The notes: generated from the letters alone by a model not told the origin. Numbered from the stretch's first letter, positions 42,745-52,658 are shown. The stretch: DNA of 64,000 nt from Mogibacterium sp. (GCA_017510725.1 JAFWMD010000049.1:1-64000), one strand, 5' to 3'. Translations and numbers: made by a program.

Positions 42745-44391
42745 CTAGAATTCTCTGTAGATGAAGACCGAAGCGTCATATCCCGGTCCGTAAACGCCCA
42801 GGATGAGCACTGCCAGGAAGAGAGCCAGATACAGAGCCCATCTGACAAGTGTTGACTTGCTGTCGATGTACTCTCTCATCTCGGCGTCTGTGCCGGCTCC
42901 TTCATCGTCGCCTGCCATCTCAATTATGCCGCCGCCTGAGTTTTTCCTGGCCATCTTCTCGTTATACATTCTCTCCTGCTTCACGCTGACGATAAAGACT
43001 ACAGCAATCGCAGCTATCAGCACAAGATAATCATACTTGGTGAGTTCAAAGCCCTTGTAAGCTGTCCTCCAGCTGTCTGCATACGGAATGAACAGCGACT
43101 TTATCATGTGGATGCTGGCCCTGAACGACTGACCGTTCGAAAAGATTCTTCCGAACGATACGATAAAGTACGTTCTTATCATCGCAAACACATGCCATGC
43201 CTTGCTGCCGTCTTTGATGTGCAGCGCTTTCTTCCAGCTGACAAAGTACGGTGCGAGAATGTCGGCCAGACAGATGACTGTAGCGTTGTACAGGCCGTAG
43301 CATACATTCTGCAGCTCGCCTCCCTGCCACATGCCGATGCAGAGGAATACGAGATAGTTTCCTATGAACACCGGCACCATCTTGCCGATGCGGTCGCCAA
43401 ACACCTTGCGCGCCTTCTTACCCAGATTTCCTATTGGTTTTGACAGCGCTACGGTGAAGAATATGTAGTCACGGGTCCAGAAGCTGAGTGAGATATGCCA
43501 TCTGTGCCAGAATTCCTCAAGGCTGTCGCCGAAGTAAGGTCTTCTGAAGTTTCGTGTCATGTCTATGCCCATGAGCTGAGCAACTCCGCGGGCTATGTCG
43601 ACACCTCCGCTGAAGTCCATGTAAAGCTGGATCGAATAGCAGAGGGCACCGAGAATAACGACCCATCCGCTGTACTGATCCCAGTCAGTAAAGACTTCAC
43701 CTACCAGCAGTCCTATTCTGTCGGCAATGACAAGCTTCTTGAAGAAACCCCACAGCATGAGCTGTGCTCCGTGTGCGAGGTTCTCGTATCTGAACTTATG
43801 GCCTTCGTAAAGCTGCGCGGCCAGCTGATCGTGACGTGCGATAGGTCCCTGCACTATCTGCGGGAAGAACGAGACAAACAGCGCGAACTTTGCCAGATTA
43901 GTGTCTGCTCCGTATTTAGCCCTGTACACGTCTATGAGATAAGCGGTTGACTGGAAGGTGTAGAACGAGATGCCCAGCGGTATCAGTATGTCACCCTTGA
44001 ACAGGCCTATGCCCAGAACATCGAGATAGTATCTGAAGTACTTGAGCAGTATCAGTATTCCGAAATCGATCACCAGCACAAGTGTCAGTACGCGCTTTTT
44101 CCTTTTTGCTACCGCCTCTTTGTACGCTTTCTTTTCATCGCGCGAGAGCGTGCTTCTGTTCTCGGCGAGATATGCCTTCTGCAGCAGGTTTTCCTCGTCT
44201 ATCTTCTTTGCACCGTAGAAAGTAACGACCGTTGTTGCCAGAATGAATGCGAATGACTTTGCACTCGCCTGCAGGTAATAACCATAGCTAGCCACGAGAA
44301 GAACGATCCACCTGTACTTCACAGGAGTGACGTAATATGCCAGAACGACAGCTGCGACAAATATAAGAAACGCGAAAGAAGTAAATGACAT
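42745..44391 (-). CDS. dltB: MBOAT family O-acyltransferase (DltB-like)
   Basis: A 548-residue multi-pass membrane protein of the MBOAT family. The signature LEEFWHRWHISLSFWTRDYI contains the catalytic-region histidine, and LMLWGFFKKLVIADR fits DltB/AlgI relatives. It would move the activated acyl group across the membrane. It overlaps the DltD-like gene by one nucleotide and precedes dltA. It is longer than typical DltB (about 400), with an extra C-terminal membrane segment and an acidic loop. Confidence 0.88.
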   Translation of the reverse strand: MSFTSFAFLIFVAAVVLAYYVTPVKYRWIVLLVASYGYYLQASAKSFAFILATTVVTFYGAKKIDEENLLQKAYLAENRSTLSRDEKKAYKEAVAKRKKRVLTLVLVIDFGILILLKYFRYYLDVLGIGLFKGDILIPLGISFYTFQSTAYLIDVYRAKYGADTNLAKFALFVSFFPQIVQGPIARHDQLAAQLYEGHKFRYENLAHGAQLMLWGFFKKLVIADRIGLLVGEVFTDWDQYSGWVVILGALCYSIQLYMDFSGGVDIARGVAQLMGIDMTRNFRRPYFGDSLEEFWHRWHISLSFWTRDYIFFTVALSKPIGNLGKKARKVFGDRIGKMVPVFIGNYLVFLCIGMWQGGELQNVCYGLYNATVICLADILAPYFVSWKKALHIKDGSKAWHVFAMIRTYFIVSFGRIFSNGQSFRASIHMIKSLFIPYADSWRTAYKGFELTKYDYLVLIAAIAVVFIVSVKQERMYNEKMARKNSGGGIIEMAGDDEGAGTDAEMREYIDSKSTLVRWALYLALFLAVLILGVYGPGYDASVFIYREF

Positions 44392-45497
44392 CAGTCATCC
44401 CTCCCTTCTGCCTTATTGACATCGGCCATCATGTCTATGTATTTGACCTGATACTTTGTTTCAAGGTCGTTCATAAGCCTGTCGTATTCCTTCTCCCAAG
44501 GTTCATGGCCAGGCTTGTCACGCTGGTCCTCTATCCCATAGTGTTCTTTTATATAGTTAAAGAAGTACTCAGTGTAAATGAGCGAGCCATAATAATTGAG
44601 GTGCTCTCTGTTGTAATAGCAGGTATTGTCATCGAGTCCCGCTTCCTTGCGTTTCTCGTCAGGAAGCATGTTAAGAACTTCATATCCCCTCGATTCCACG
44701 ATGTTCTTGGCATAGTTCATCTTGCCCATGCCTTCTTCACTCGCCTGATACGGAGGTATTACGAACAGGACCTTCGTATTCTCGAGAGTGTCGCAGTAGT
44801 CAAGAAGGTCCTCCAGCACTTCCTCCGTAGGTGGATCTATCTGAGTCGTGTGCTCGTCATACGGGATAGTCTTGAGTTTTTTCACCTTGAAAGTGAGTCC
44901 TGCATTCGGTGACCATCCGTTATAGTAATCCACATCCTCGTATTTTTTGATTTTATTTGCAGGGTTCCATCGTGAATGGTATTTGATTATCGGGAAGTAA
45001 TATGAAAGACCTGACGAGTCAACGTTGTTTGCATCTTTTGGAACATATGTGATTGTCGCTCTTATAGCCTGAAACCTGTTCAGAGAAGGTTTCATGTTAT
45101 CGACAACTCTGCGGATATGCACATCTCCAACCCAGTCAGCACTTTTATTGACACCTTTAAGTTCAACTACAAAGAGCTTCGGAGTCTGGGTCTTCAGAGC
45201 TTCTTTCATCAGATATTTTGTCAACACAAAAGGCTGAGTGCCTGTTGCAAGCGTGTATGCAGGCACTCCGTAATCATGATATGCGATCGGTGTAACATAG
45301 GCTCTCTGTGCAACACTCGATCCGAAAAATATGCAATCGACAGTATTATCTTCGAGTTCGTAAAACTGGCCCAGCACATTGTCCGTGCGGTCCGGATCGG
45401 CAAAGCCGAACACCTTGCTGCAGCCTGCTGTCAGCAGAGCAGCCAGGCATAGGAAAACTGTCGCTCTGATTATGTTCTTACTGAAAAAACGTTTCAC
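44391..45497 (-). CDS. dltD: DltD-like SGNH-fold lipoprotein
   Basis: A 368-residue exported protein. The signal peptide ends in the lipobox LLTAGC (Cys26). The SGNH block-I equivalent is CIFFGSSVAQRAY (Ser60/61), and C-terminal REHLNYYGSLIYTEYFFNY may carry the block-V histidine. In the dlt system DltD acts outside the membrane in the final transfer to teichoic acid. Gene order LCP-dltD-dltB-dltA-dltC differs from the usual dltABCD, so the assignment is by neighbourhood and fold. Confidence 0.75.
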   Translation of the reverse strand: MKRFFSKNIIRATVFLCLAALLTAGCSKVFGFADPDRTDNVLGQFYELEDNTVDCIFFGSSVAQRAYVTPIAYHDYGVPAYTLATGTQPFVLTKYLMKEALKTQTPKLFVVELKGVNKSADWVGDVHIRRVVDNMKPSLNRFQAIRATITYVPKDANNVDSSGLSYYFPIIKYHSRWNPANKIKKYEDVDYYNGWSPNAGLTFKVKKLKTIPYDEHTTQIDPPTEEVLEDLLDYCDTLENTKVLFVIPPYQASEEGMGKMNYAKNIVESRGYEVLNMLPDEKRKEAGLDDNTCYYNREHLNYYGSLIYTEYFFNYIKEHYGIEDQRDKPGHEPWEKEYDRLMNDLETKYQVKYIDMMADVNKAEGRDD

Positions 45498-46823
45498 TTA
45501 ATTATCCTGATCCTCGTTTTCCTCTTTTTCTCCTTTGATCTTCTCTGAGATCTTGTTGGATACCATGTTGACATAGTTGACCACAAAGCTCTTGCTGGTG
45601 GTCTTTAATGCTTCTTCCACTTCCTTAGCCGACGGGTTCTGTATGGCTTCCATTTTGCTGACACATTTGCTGACCGATTCAGGATCTGTGTAGTATACGG
45701 AGTATTTGTGCTTTGAAGATAAGGAAGCCACATAGTCTTCTCCGTATTCTCCCGTGATCTTCTGTGTCTGGATATCCCAGTCCGCAAGATCGGTGATCTG
45801 CATCTTTACCAGTTCTGTCATGTCTTTTGATGACATGTTGGTCGACATGTTCTTACCGGCTGCTGCCATGACATCGTCATAGCTTGTCAGCAGAGTTGTG
45901 GACGAAGTCATCTTTTTGATGACAGCCTTCATGACTCTCTGCTGGTTCTCAACTCTGATTGAATCCTGACCCTCGAATGCGTGTCTCTCCCTCGCAAAGA
46001 ACAGAGCCTGTCTTCCTCCCAGATCGTTCCAGCCTTTTTTATAGTGATATGGTCTCAGGCTGCTGTCGAATTCGACCGGCGAATAAACATGGATTCCGCC
46101 CATAGCGTTGATGATGTCTCTCACAGCAGTGAAGTTCATTTTTACATAATAGTTGAGATCGATACCGAGCCAGTCCTGAACCGTATTTATGGTTTCATCC
46201 ACTCCGTAAACTCCGGTATGCGTAAGCTTGTCCATTGCCTGTGCGGTATGGAGCATAACGTATGAGTCACGCGGGATGGAAGTGAGCAGGACCTTCTTTG
46301 TGAGCGGATTTACCGTCACTATCATGTTGACGTCGCTTCGCTCAAGGTCGTAGCCCTTCTCTTCTTCCCACTGGTCGATTCCGGTGATATATATGTTGAA
46401 CGGCTCCTGCGTTACATTCACGCTTCTGGCCAGCGGCCCTTCAGCTCTAATTCCGGCTGAGCTTATCGTAGTCATCGTATTAAGTGTGCTGCTCATGAAT
46501 CCGGTGACTGACACAAGGACAAGTGTGAATACCAGGGCGATCACTATGCCTATTATCCTCTTCCACCTGTATCTGCTCGAGAACATGAAGCATGTCAGCA
46601 GAAGCAGCGCTATCACTATCACAGTTAAAATGATGGTGAGATCAGGCGGCAGCAGATCGGCGAGGATCATCATGACAAGGAAACCTATGGCTGCGAGAGC
46701 CATAAGCAATATACCTATGATGTACACAGGTTTGCGCGGGAATGCCCTTCTTTTCATCGGTCTCCCGTGCTTATCCACGGGCACCTTTTTTCTCTTTTTT
46801 GTTTTTGCTTCGTTATTACTCAA
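45498..46823 (-). CDS. LytR-CpsA-Psr (LCP) family wall-polymer ligase
   Basis: A protein of about 441 residues that attaches wall teichoic acid or polysaccharide from undecaprenyl phosphate to peptidoglycan. A basic N-terminus precedes two or three membrane helices. The extracytoplasmic LCP domain has YITGIDQW, ERSDVNMIVTVN, SIPRDSYV, FTAVRDIINAMGGI and FARERHAFEGQDSIRVENQQ. The chosen start is TTG 46823 with GGAAGAG; it overlaps the tagO stop by 8 nt. The frame extends to 46910, but that part lies inside tagO. Confidence 0.9.
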   Translation of the reverse strand: MSNNEAKTKKRKKVPVDKHGRPMKRRAFPRKPVYIIGILLMALAAIGFLVMMILADLLPPDLTIILTVIVIALLLLTCFMFSSRYRWKRIIGIVIALVFTLVLVSVTGFMSSTLNTMTTISSAGIRAEGPLARSVNVTQEPFNIYITGIDQWEEEKGYDLERSDVNMIVTVNPLTKKVLLTSIPRDSYVMLHTAQAMDKLTHTGVYGVDETINTVQDWLGIDLNYYVKMNFTAVRDIINAMGGIHVYSPVEFDSSLRPYHYKKGWNDLGGRQALFFARERHAFEGQDSIRVENQQRVMKAVIKKMTSSTTLLTSYDDVMAAAGKNMSTNMSSKDMTELVKMQITDLADWDIQTQKITGEYGEDYVASLSSKHKYSVYYTDPESVSKCVSKMEAIQNPSAKEVEEALKTTSKSFVVNYVNMVSNKISEKIKGEKEENEDQDN

Positions 46824-48051
46824 GTTTCTCTTCCGGTTCCTTTTCTTCTTCCTCCATCTGAGCCTCAGCAGCAGCTTTTGCGGCTTCGCGAAGCTGTTTG
46901 CGCCTCTCACGCTCGTAGTTGAGGTATTCAGTGAAATATTCCTTTTCGAGTTCGCTCGTATCCTGGGTGATTATCCTCTTGATACCCTTATTTCCCGTTC
47001 TCTTCGGCACAATGATGATGCCGAGGTACAGAAGCGCAATAAGGAAGAGCGGTATTGCATCCTTGTACAGCTCTCTGCTTATCAGTATCGCGACCTCTCC
47101 CATGATGCCTACGATACCGTACATGATGAGCACAGAGCGTCTTTGGCCGAATCCTGCCGCCATCAGATGGTGGTGCAGGTGGCCTTTATCTGCCTTCATG
47201 ATGGACTCATGTCTGAGCAGGCGCCTCAGCATCGCAAACGCTGTGTCGAAGATAGGCACCGCCAGAGTGAGCATAGGTATCAGCGCTCCAACGACAGTCG
47301 CGCGCTTGAGCGGTGATATTACGGAGAGCACGGCTATCATGTATCCGAGATACAGGGCGCCTCCGTCTCCCATGAAGGTCTTTGCCGGCGAGAAGTTGTA
47401 CGGCAGGAATCCGATGCAGCCTCCGGCTACTGCCACGAGGGCTATGCAGACCGGCATGGAACCGAGCCTGACTCCGTGTATATACGCAATATACGCAAGG
47501 CAGAGCGACATGATCGCCACTGAACCTGCCGCAAGCCCGTCGAGTCCGTCCATCAGGTTCACCGCATTGGTGATTCCGACGATCCACAGCACGGTTATGA
47601 TGTAAGCGACTCCTGCGCTCAGAATTACATTTGCGTTCGAGTCAGTAACAGCAGCTCCGAAGTAGTTGCTTATGAACGTGATCCTGATGCCCATTGCATA
47701 AACACCGCTTGCGATGATGAGCTGTCCCAGGAATTTGATCGCCGGCCTCAGATTCTTTATATCATCCGCAATACCGAGCAGGTACATCAGCAAGCCGCCT
47801 ATCATCGCGATCTTGATCTTGTCGTTCATTCCTGCAGGAATCAGCATGGCTGCCATTGACCCTAGGAATATCGACATTCCTCCGAAACGCGGTGTAGGCT
47901 TTTTGTGAACTCTTCTTGCATCCTTCGGTCTGTCTATGACGCCGAGTTTGTGAGCGAGTCGTATGCTAAGCGGAGCAGTCACAAATGCGACCGCAATACT
48001 TATGATCAGCGCTTCGATGATTCTGGTTAGATAAAAGTTTCCTGTAAGCAT
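46816..48051 (-). CDS. tagO: Undecaprenyl-phosphate N-acetylhexosamine-1-phosphate transferase (TagO/MraY family)
   Basis: A 411-residue polytopic membrane enzyme that starts wall-polymer synthesis by moving GlcNAc-1-P to undecaprenyl phosphate. Catalytic loops ADDIKNLRPAIKFLGQ, NLMDGLDGLAAG, NFSPAKTFMGDGGALYLG and DKGHLHHHLMAAG are intact. A charged C-terminal tail ends in EEEEKEPEEKLE. Translationally coupled to the LCP gene. Confidence 0.94.
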   Translation of the reverse strand: MLTGNFYLTRIIEALIISIAVAFVTAPLSIRLAHKLGVIDRPKDARRVHKKPTPRFGGMSIFLGSMAAMLIPAGMNDKIKIAMIGGLLMYLLGIADDIKNLRPAIKFLGQLIIASGVYAMGIRITFISNYFGAAVTDSNANVILSAGVAYIITVLWIVGITNAVNLMDGLDGLAAGSVAIMSLCLAYIAYIHGVRLGSMPVCIALVAVAGGCIGFLPYNFSPAKTFMGDGGALYLGYMIAVLSVISPLKRATVVGALIPMLTLAVPIFDTAFAMLRRLLRHESIMKADKGHLHHHLMAAGFGQRRSVLIMYGIVGIMGEVAILISRELYKDAIPLFLIALLYLGIIIVPKRTGNKGIKRIITQDTSELEKEYFTEYLNYERERRKQLREAAKAAAEAQMEEEEKEPEEKLE

Positions 48052-48070
48052 TTTCTGTAATTACCTGCCG

Positions 48071-49795
48071 CTAGAATGATCCAAGGTCATAAACATAATT
48101 ATCTCGGTTGAGATATTTAAATTCGCGGACTTTGTACTTCTTCTTTTTCTTTTTATATTTCCAGACCTTTTTCCACTTATACTTATATTTCCATTTCCAC
48201 TTTCCATTTTTTCTGACTCTCTTCCATTTGACCCTGACCCTCTTTTTGACCTTTTTCCACTTGACCCTGATGATCTTCGTTTTTGTCACCCAATGGTACT
48301 TCGGGTTGTTATGGTATTCAGACAGATAGAAGTGGGATGTGCCATCTTTCTGATTGATGTGATAGATGTTCTCCGCTTCGTATGGAGTATTTATGCGTAT
48401 GACAGTATCTGGTTTGCCGCTTCCATTATTGTTGCAAAGCCATCTTTTACCTATATAAGCCTTATTTCCATTAAGAACATCCAACAGATTTTCACTGTTC
48501 CAGTCCAGTACAAGCACAATATTGTATGGCTGTTTGCTGCTATGGTAGCTGAGCACCAGATACACATATCTTTCATCTGCATCCATAGCCTGATATATCC
48601 CGGGATAATCCGCAGTGATCTTTGTCCCGGCCTGTCCGATGACTCGGAATTTATTGTCCAGGATTAAAAGTTCATGAGTTTTTCTCTGAACAGTTATATA
48701 ACAATTGTACTTCTCTACATATGCAATGTTTGAAATACCATTTGATGCAGTATTGTTCCAGTATCCGGGATAGCTGTAATCGACATTCACATATGACACA
48801 TCAGAAAGATTGTCAGCATTGATGACAGTCAGCTGGTTTCTTCTGCTTTTTCTGCCGTTAACAACGAGTTTCCTCTCCTTCGTATTGAGTGCCATTCCAT
48901 TGCCGTGGCATATATTTATAATATTCGATCTTGCCACTACTGTGCCTGTTCCGGCAACAGTCTTCAGGATCCTTCCTTTCTGAGTATATGACGATGTCAT
49001 CATGCTGTATGCAAATGTTCCATCTGTGCAGGCTCCTTGCACAACTGCATATCCATTGTGCGGCTCACCAAGCAGTTTCCTCAGATTTATAGCTAATTTT
49101 GAAGCAGCGATATTTTTCTTTGTGATCTTATTGCGGCTTGATGAGCTGACATTATCAATAGTTCCCCTGCCAATAAGAATGGTTTCAGATTCCGATGATG
49201 TATGACTGCAGTATGCTTCTACAGTGATACTATGATTGGTCCCTGTAACAGATTTAAAAACAGTCTTCAGTACAGTATTTTCAGAAGCAATGACTTTAGT
49301 TCCGTCACTATTTCCGTCAAGTCGCACAATGTAGTATTCAGCGCTGTCAACGGCAGACCACACAACGACTATCGTACCGTCTTCTCCTGCAGCGTTTATC
49401 CGTATTTCCGGAAGTGATTCCGGCTCCGGCTCGATACCTTCTTCTGTATTATCAGCAGGTTCAATAACATCCGATTCAGGAGCAGCTGCAGATTCTTCTG
49501 TCTCCATTATCTCGGTTGCATCATCAGATCCTTTTGCTCCATTATCGAAAAGATCCTCTTTCCCATCACTGATGTCATTTTCAGTCTGATCTTCAATATC
49601 AGCGTCTTTAGCGGCATTTATTTCTGCATCTCCCTGGGCTTCACTGCCGGAAGAATCATCAGCTTCATACTCGAATGCACCTTCGTCAGCTTCTTGTCCG
49701 ATTTCAAATGCTGATGCATAACCTGGTACCGAGAGCACCATTACCATAGCGAGCAGTATTGCCATTATTCTTTTTATTGCTGCTTTTTCAAACAC
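48071..49795 (-). CDS. Secreted propeller-like protein with a lysine/tryptophan-rich tail
   Basis: A 574-residue exported protein. A signal peptide (to about residue 29) is followed by a long acidic linker (30-130) and one FN3-like domain (about 130-215). A beta-propeller-like region (about 225-480) contains GYAVVQGACTDGTF, ICHGNGMALNTKE, GISNIAYV and YQAMDADERYVYLVLS, distantly like the GHPNG domain proteins at 22014 and 24475. The C-terminal 65 residues are extremely basic and aromatic (KKVKKRVRVKWKRVRKNGKW and KYKWKKVWKYKKKKKK), ending with NYVYDLGSF. The start is GTG 49795 with GAGG. The tail could bind anionic teichoic acid. Between tagO and the CDP-glycerol transferase gene. Confidence 0.78.
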   Translation of the reverse strand: MFEKAAIKRIMAILLAMVMVLSVPGYASAFEIGQEADEGAFEYEADDSSGSEAQGDAEINAAKDADIEDQTENDISDGKEDLFDNGAKGSDDATEIMETEESAAAPESDVIEPADNTEEGIEPEPESLPEIRINAAGEDGTIVVVWSAVDSAEYYIVRLDGNSDGTKVIASENTVLKTVFKSVTGTNHSITVEAYCSHTSSESETILIGRGTIDNVSSSSRNKITKKNIAASKLAINLRKLLGEPHNGYAVVQGACTDGTFAYSMMTSSYTQKGRILKTVAGTGTVVARSNIINICHGNGMALNTKERKLVVNGRKSRRNQLTVINADNLSDVSYVNVDYSYPGYWNNTASNGISNIAYVEKYNCYITVQRKTHELLILDNKFRVIGQAGTKITADYPGIYQAMDADERYVYLVLSYHSSKQPYNIVLVLDWNSENLLDVLNGNKAYIGKRWLCNNNGSGKPDTVIRINTPYEAENIYHINQKDGTSHFYLSEYHNNPKYHWVTKTKIIRVKWKKVKKRVRVKWKRVRKNGKWKWKYKYKWKKVWKYKKKKKKYKVREFKYLNRDNYVYDLGSF

Positions 49796-49834
49796 TTGGC
49801 GCCTCTGCTTTCCTCTAAAACACCTTTTTCGACC

Positions 49835-51484
49835 TTATGACTGAACCTCTGCCGATACAGGTCTGAGTACTCCGTCCCGAACAAGATGTTCGATTATGCG
49901 TTCCGTATTCTTTCCGTCGTGGAACTCTATTATTTGTCTGTATCTGTCAATGTAGTCCTGCTTCTGCGGAACTCCGTAATTTTCCTTTACTGCTGCTGTT
50001 ATCTCAGGCCCTGTCATTGCTACCGGTCCGAACACATTACCGAGATTCAGCATGAGCTTCGTTCCCTCGCCGTAATGCGTCATGCACGCATCCTTCTCTG
50101 CCCAATAGAATACTACCTTGGCACCGCGATAGAACGCGTCATATGAAATCGATGAGTAATCGGTGATAAGCACCTCAGTGTCCCTTAGTACGCCTTCGTA
50201 GCTGTCAGGAACCCTTATGCGGCTGCACATCTCAGCGTCTTCAGCGTCCCCGCTTTCTGCAATGTCCGCAAACCGCTCCGCCATCAATGGGTGAGGCAGA
50301 ATGACAACCTTGTCCCTGAGATCTTCTGGCACGGAATCATACATCAGACGCATCATTCTGTAATAATTTGTCTGTGTTATGTCTTCCCTTGCCTGATTGA
50401 GCTCCCATCTGCGCCACGTAGGCATTATAACCACTCTGTCAGCTCCGTCATGCCTAAATGCCTTATCGAACTTGGCCATTCCGGTGATATAGAGATCTTC
50501 TCTATCCATGCCTCCGAGCTCAATGAAGTGCTGTGCCTCAAGTTCCGACGATACTACGGTCTTGTGGAGCTTCATCCATGGCTTCTTCAGGAAACCGCTC
50601 CTGTTTTCCTTGTTGAGCGAGATCATGTACGTCGGACCATGCTGCAGAAATACATATGAAAGAGGTTCTTTCGTGATTTTGTCCATCGCAGCCTTGTTTG
50701 CTACGCGAAGCTGCAGTGCGTGGTCCAATGTCTCTGTCGAGATGAACTTTTCACTCGCGAAGTAGTACTCCAGGTGTTTGTCGCTATCCTTCTCTATGAG
50801 GTTCTTTTTGTACCTCTCCGGAAGATCCCTGACTGTAGGAATAGATGTATCAACAACGAAATAAGCGTTGTCATAACCCATGTCTATCAGCTTCTCATAA
50901 AGCACGGATGCGCTTTCCTCATACTTGGCGCAGTGCTTCTCATACATGAAGATGATATCACGATCTTTGAGTTTCTCTGCGTTCTTCGCAGCTCTTTCGA
51001 GCCTTGCCTGCTCTTCCGGGCGATCATATCTGTTGGTGTCCCTTACTGTAAGAGTCACCCTGTTGTACTTATTCTGTCTGAGGTAGTACGTCACTCCATC
51101 GTGTACGAAGAGCGGGCCGTTCCTGTTCTGGCCGGTTCGCCTGTCGAGGAGCTCGTAGGAGATAAAGCCCTCATACTGATCCTTATATATGACAAGCAGT
51201 TTGTTCTGGATATCGAAGTTCCTCGCGTCCTTCATATCAATGACCAGTTTATATGTATTCAGGTGTGAGGCCTTCGGTCCAGGCATCCCATATCTTGAAC
51301 CAAAGCTTATATCAGCTGCATTCCTTTTTGAGGCCACGTCAATACGGACTTGCTTTGTGTCCAGCGCTTCCTTTCCGTTGACAAATCTTGTTAAGCAGAT
51401 GCCGCTTACAACAATACAGCCATGTTCTTCCCTTATTTTTTTTGTGACCAGCCCAATCCAGGGTCTCGGTGCCTTTTCGGTCAT
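49835..51484 (-). CDS. CDP-glycerol glycerophosphotransferase family protein (TagB/TagF-like)
   Basis: A 549-residue membrane-associated GT-B transferase. The C-terminal catalytic half holds FLQHGPTYMIS, VVIMPTWRRW, VILPHPLMAE and VLITDYSSISYDAFYRGAKV, which match the teichoic-acid polyol-phosphate transferases. It would add glycerol-phosphate (or ribitol-phosphate) units to the lipid-linked primer. It starts 1 nt before the wecE stop on the same transcript, so coupling is likely. Confidence 0.88.
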   Translation of the reverse strand: MTEKAPRPWIGLVTKKIREEHGCIVVSGICLTRFVNGKEALDTKQVRIDVASKRNAADISFGSRYGMPGPKASHLNTYKLVIDMKDARNFDIQNKLLVIYKDQYEGFISYELLDRRTGQNRNGPLFVHDGVTYYLRQNKYNRVTLTVRDTNRYDRPEEQARLERAAKNAEKLKDRDIIFMYEKHCAKYEESASVLYEKLIDMGYDNAYFVVDTSIPTVRDLPERYKKNLIEKDSDKHLEYYFASEKFISTETLDHALQLRVANKAAMDKITKEPLSYVFLQHGPTYMISLNKENRSGFLKKPWMKLHKTVVSSELEAQHFIELGGMDREDLYITGMAKFDKAFRHDGADRVVIMPTWRRWELNQAREDITQTNYYRMMRLMYDSVPEDLRDKVVILPHPLMAERFADIAESGDAEDAEMCSRIRVPDSYEGVLRDTEVLITDYSSISYDAFYRGAKVVFYWAEKDACMTHYGEGTKLMLNLGNVFGPVAMTGPEITAAVKENYGVPQKQDYIDRYRQIIEFHDGKNTERIIEHLVRDGVLRPVSAEVQS

Positions 51485-51485
51485 T

Positions 51486-52616
51486 TTATTTCCTGTAAAA
51501 CTCTTTGATCTTGTCCGCTATATATTCCACTTCTTCAGCTTTAAGGCCGTAGTACATCGGCAGCCTCAGCAGACGCTCAAAAGTGTTTGTTGTATATTTG
51601 TCTTCTCCGCAGAACTTTCCGAATTTCTTTCCTGCAGGTGCACTGTGGAGAGGCACATAATGGAACACGGCAAGTATGCCGTTCTCTTTGAGGAAGGATG
51701 CAAGGGCTGTCCGCTCCTCAATATCCTTCGTCTTTATGTAGAACATATGGGCGTTGTGCGTACACTCTTCAGGGATGACCGGAAGTACGATTCGTCCTTC
51801 ATCCGCGAGAGGACCGAGTAGCTCATAGTAAGCATTCCAGCTTGCCAGCCTGTTCTCATTGATCATGTCTGCCTCTTCGAGCTGAGCGAGCAGATATGCA
51901 GCATTCATCTCACTCGGCAGATATGATGATCCCATGTCTACCCATGTATATTTATCAATGGCGCCTCTCAGGAACTTGCTCCTGTCGGTACCCTTTTCTC
52001 TTATGATCTCGGCTCTGTCAATCTTCTCCTCATCCCTAATGAGCAGTGCTCCGCCTTCACCCATGCTGTAGTTCTTGGTCTCATGGAAGCTGTAGCAGCC
52101 ATAATCGCCTATACTTCCCAAGCCTCTTCCCTTGTAGAATGCATTAACTCCCTGAGCAGCATCCTCAACTACAAGCAGTCCGTGCCGTTTAGCGATATCC
52201 ATGATGGTATCCATCTCGCAGCCGACTCCGGCATAATGGACAGGAGCGATGACCTTTGTCTTATCAGTGATCGCATTCTCGATCAGCTTCTCGTCGATGT
52301 TCTGAGTGTCAGGCCTGATATCGACGAATACGAGGCTCGCGCCTCTAAGAACAAAAGCGTTTGCAGTCGAAACAAATGTGAACGAAGGCAGAATGACTTC
52401 ATCTCCAGGTCCGACTTCAGTTAGAATTGCAGCCATGTCGAGAGCAGTAGAACCCGAAGTGGTGAGGAGAGCCTTGTGAGCACCCATCTTATCTTCGATC
52501 CACTTGTTGCACTTCTTGGTGAACTGTCCATCACCGCAGATCTTGTGCGCATTGATGGCATCCATTATGTAGTCCTGTTCTTTGCCAATATACGGAGGAA
52601 CATTGAAGCTGATCAT
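51486..52616 (-). CDS. wecE: dTDP-4-amino-4,6-dideoxy-sugar transaminase (DegT/DnrJ/EryC1 family)
   Basis: A 376-residue PLP enzyme that aminates the 4-keto group of dTDP-4-keto-6-deoxyglucose/galactose. It begins MISFNVPPYIGKEQDYI. It has the SGSTALDMAAIL phosphate site, VVEDAAQGVNAFYKG (Asp binding the pyridine nitrogen) and the PLP lysine in SFHETKNYSMGEGG, all typical of WecE/RffA. The start is ATG 52616 after AGGAGA; the longer open frame to 52790 simply reads through repeat A and is not coding. It acts after RfbB, encoded upstream. Confidence 0.92.
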   Translation of the reverse strand: MISFNVPPYIGKEQDYIMDAINAHKICGDGQFTKKCNKWIEDKMGAHKALLTTSGSTALDMAAILTEVGPGDEVILPSFTFVSTANAFVLRGASLVFVDIRPDTQNIDEKLIENAITDKTKVIAPVHYAGVGCEMDTIMDIAKRHGLLVVEDAAQGVNAFYKGRGLGSIGDYGCYSFHETKNYSMGEGGALLIRDEEKIDRAEIIREKGTDRSKFLRGAIDKYTWVDMGSSYLPSEMNAAYLLAQLEEADMINENRLASWNAYYELLGPLADEGRIVLPVIPEECTHNAHMFYIKTKDIEERTALASFLKENGILAVFHYVPLHSAPAGKKFGKFCGEDKYTTNTFERLLRLPMYYGLKAEEVEYIADKIKEFYRK

Positions 52617-52658
52617 TTCTCTAAGTCTCCTTTTACTGCTAATTCGTGTATATGCGAT

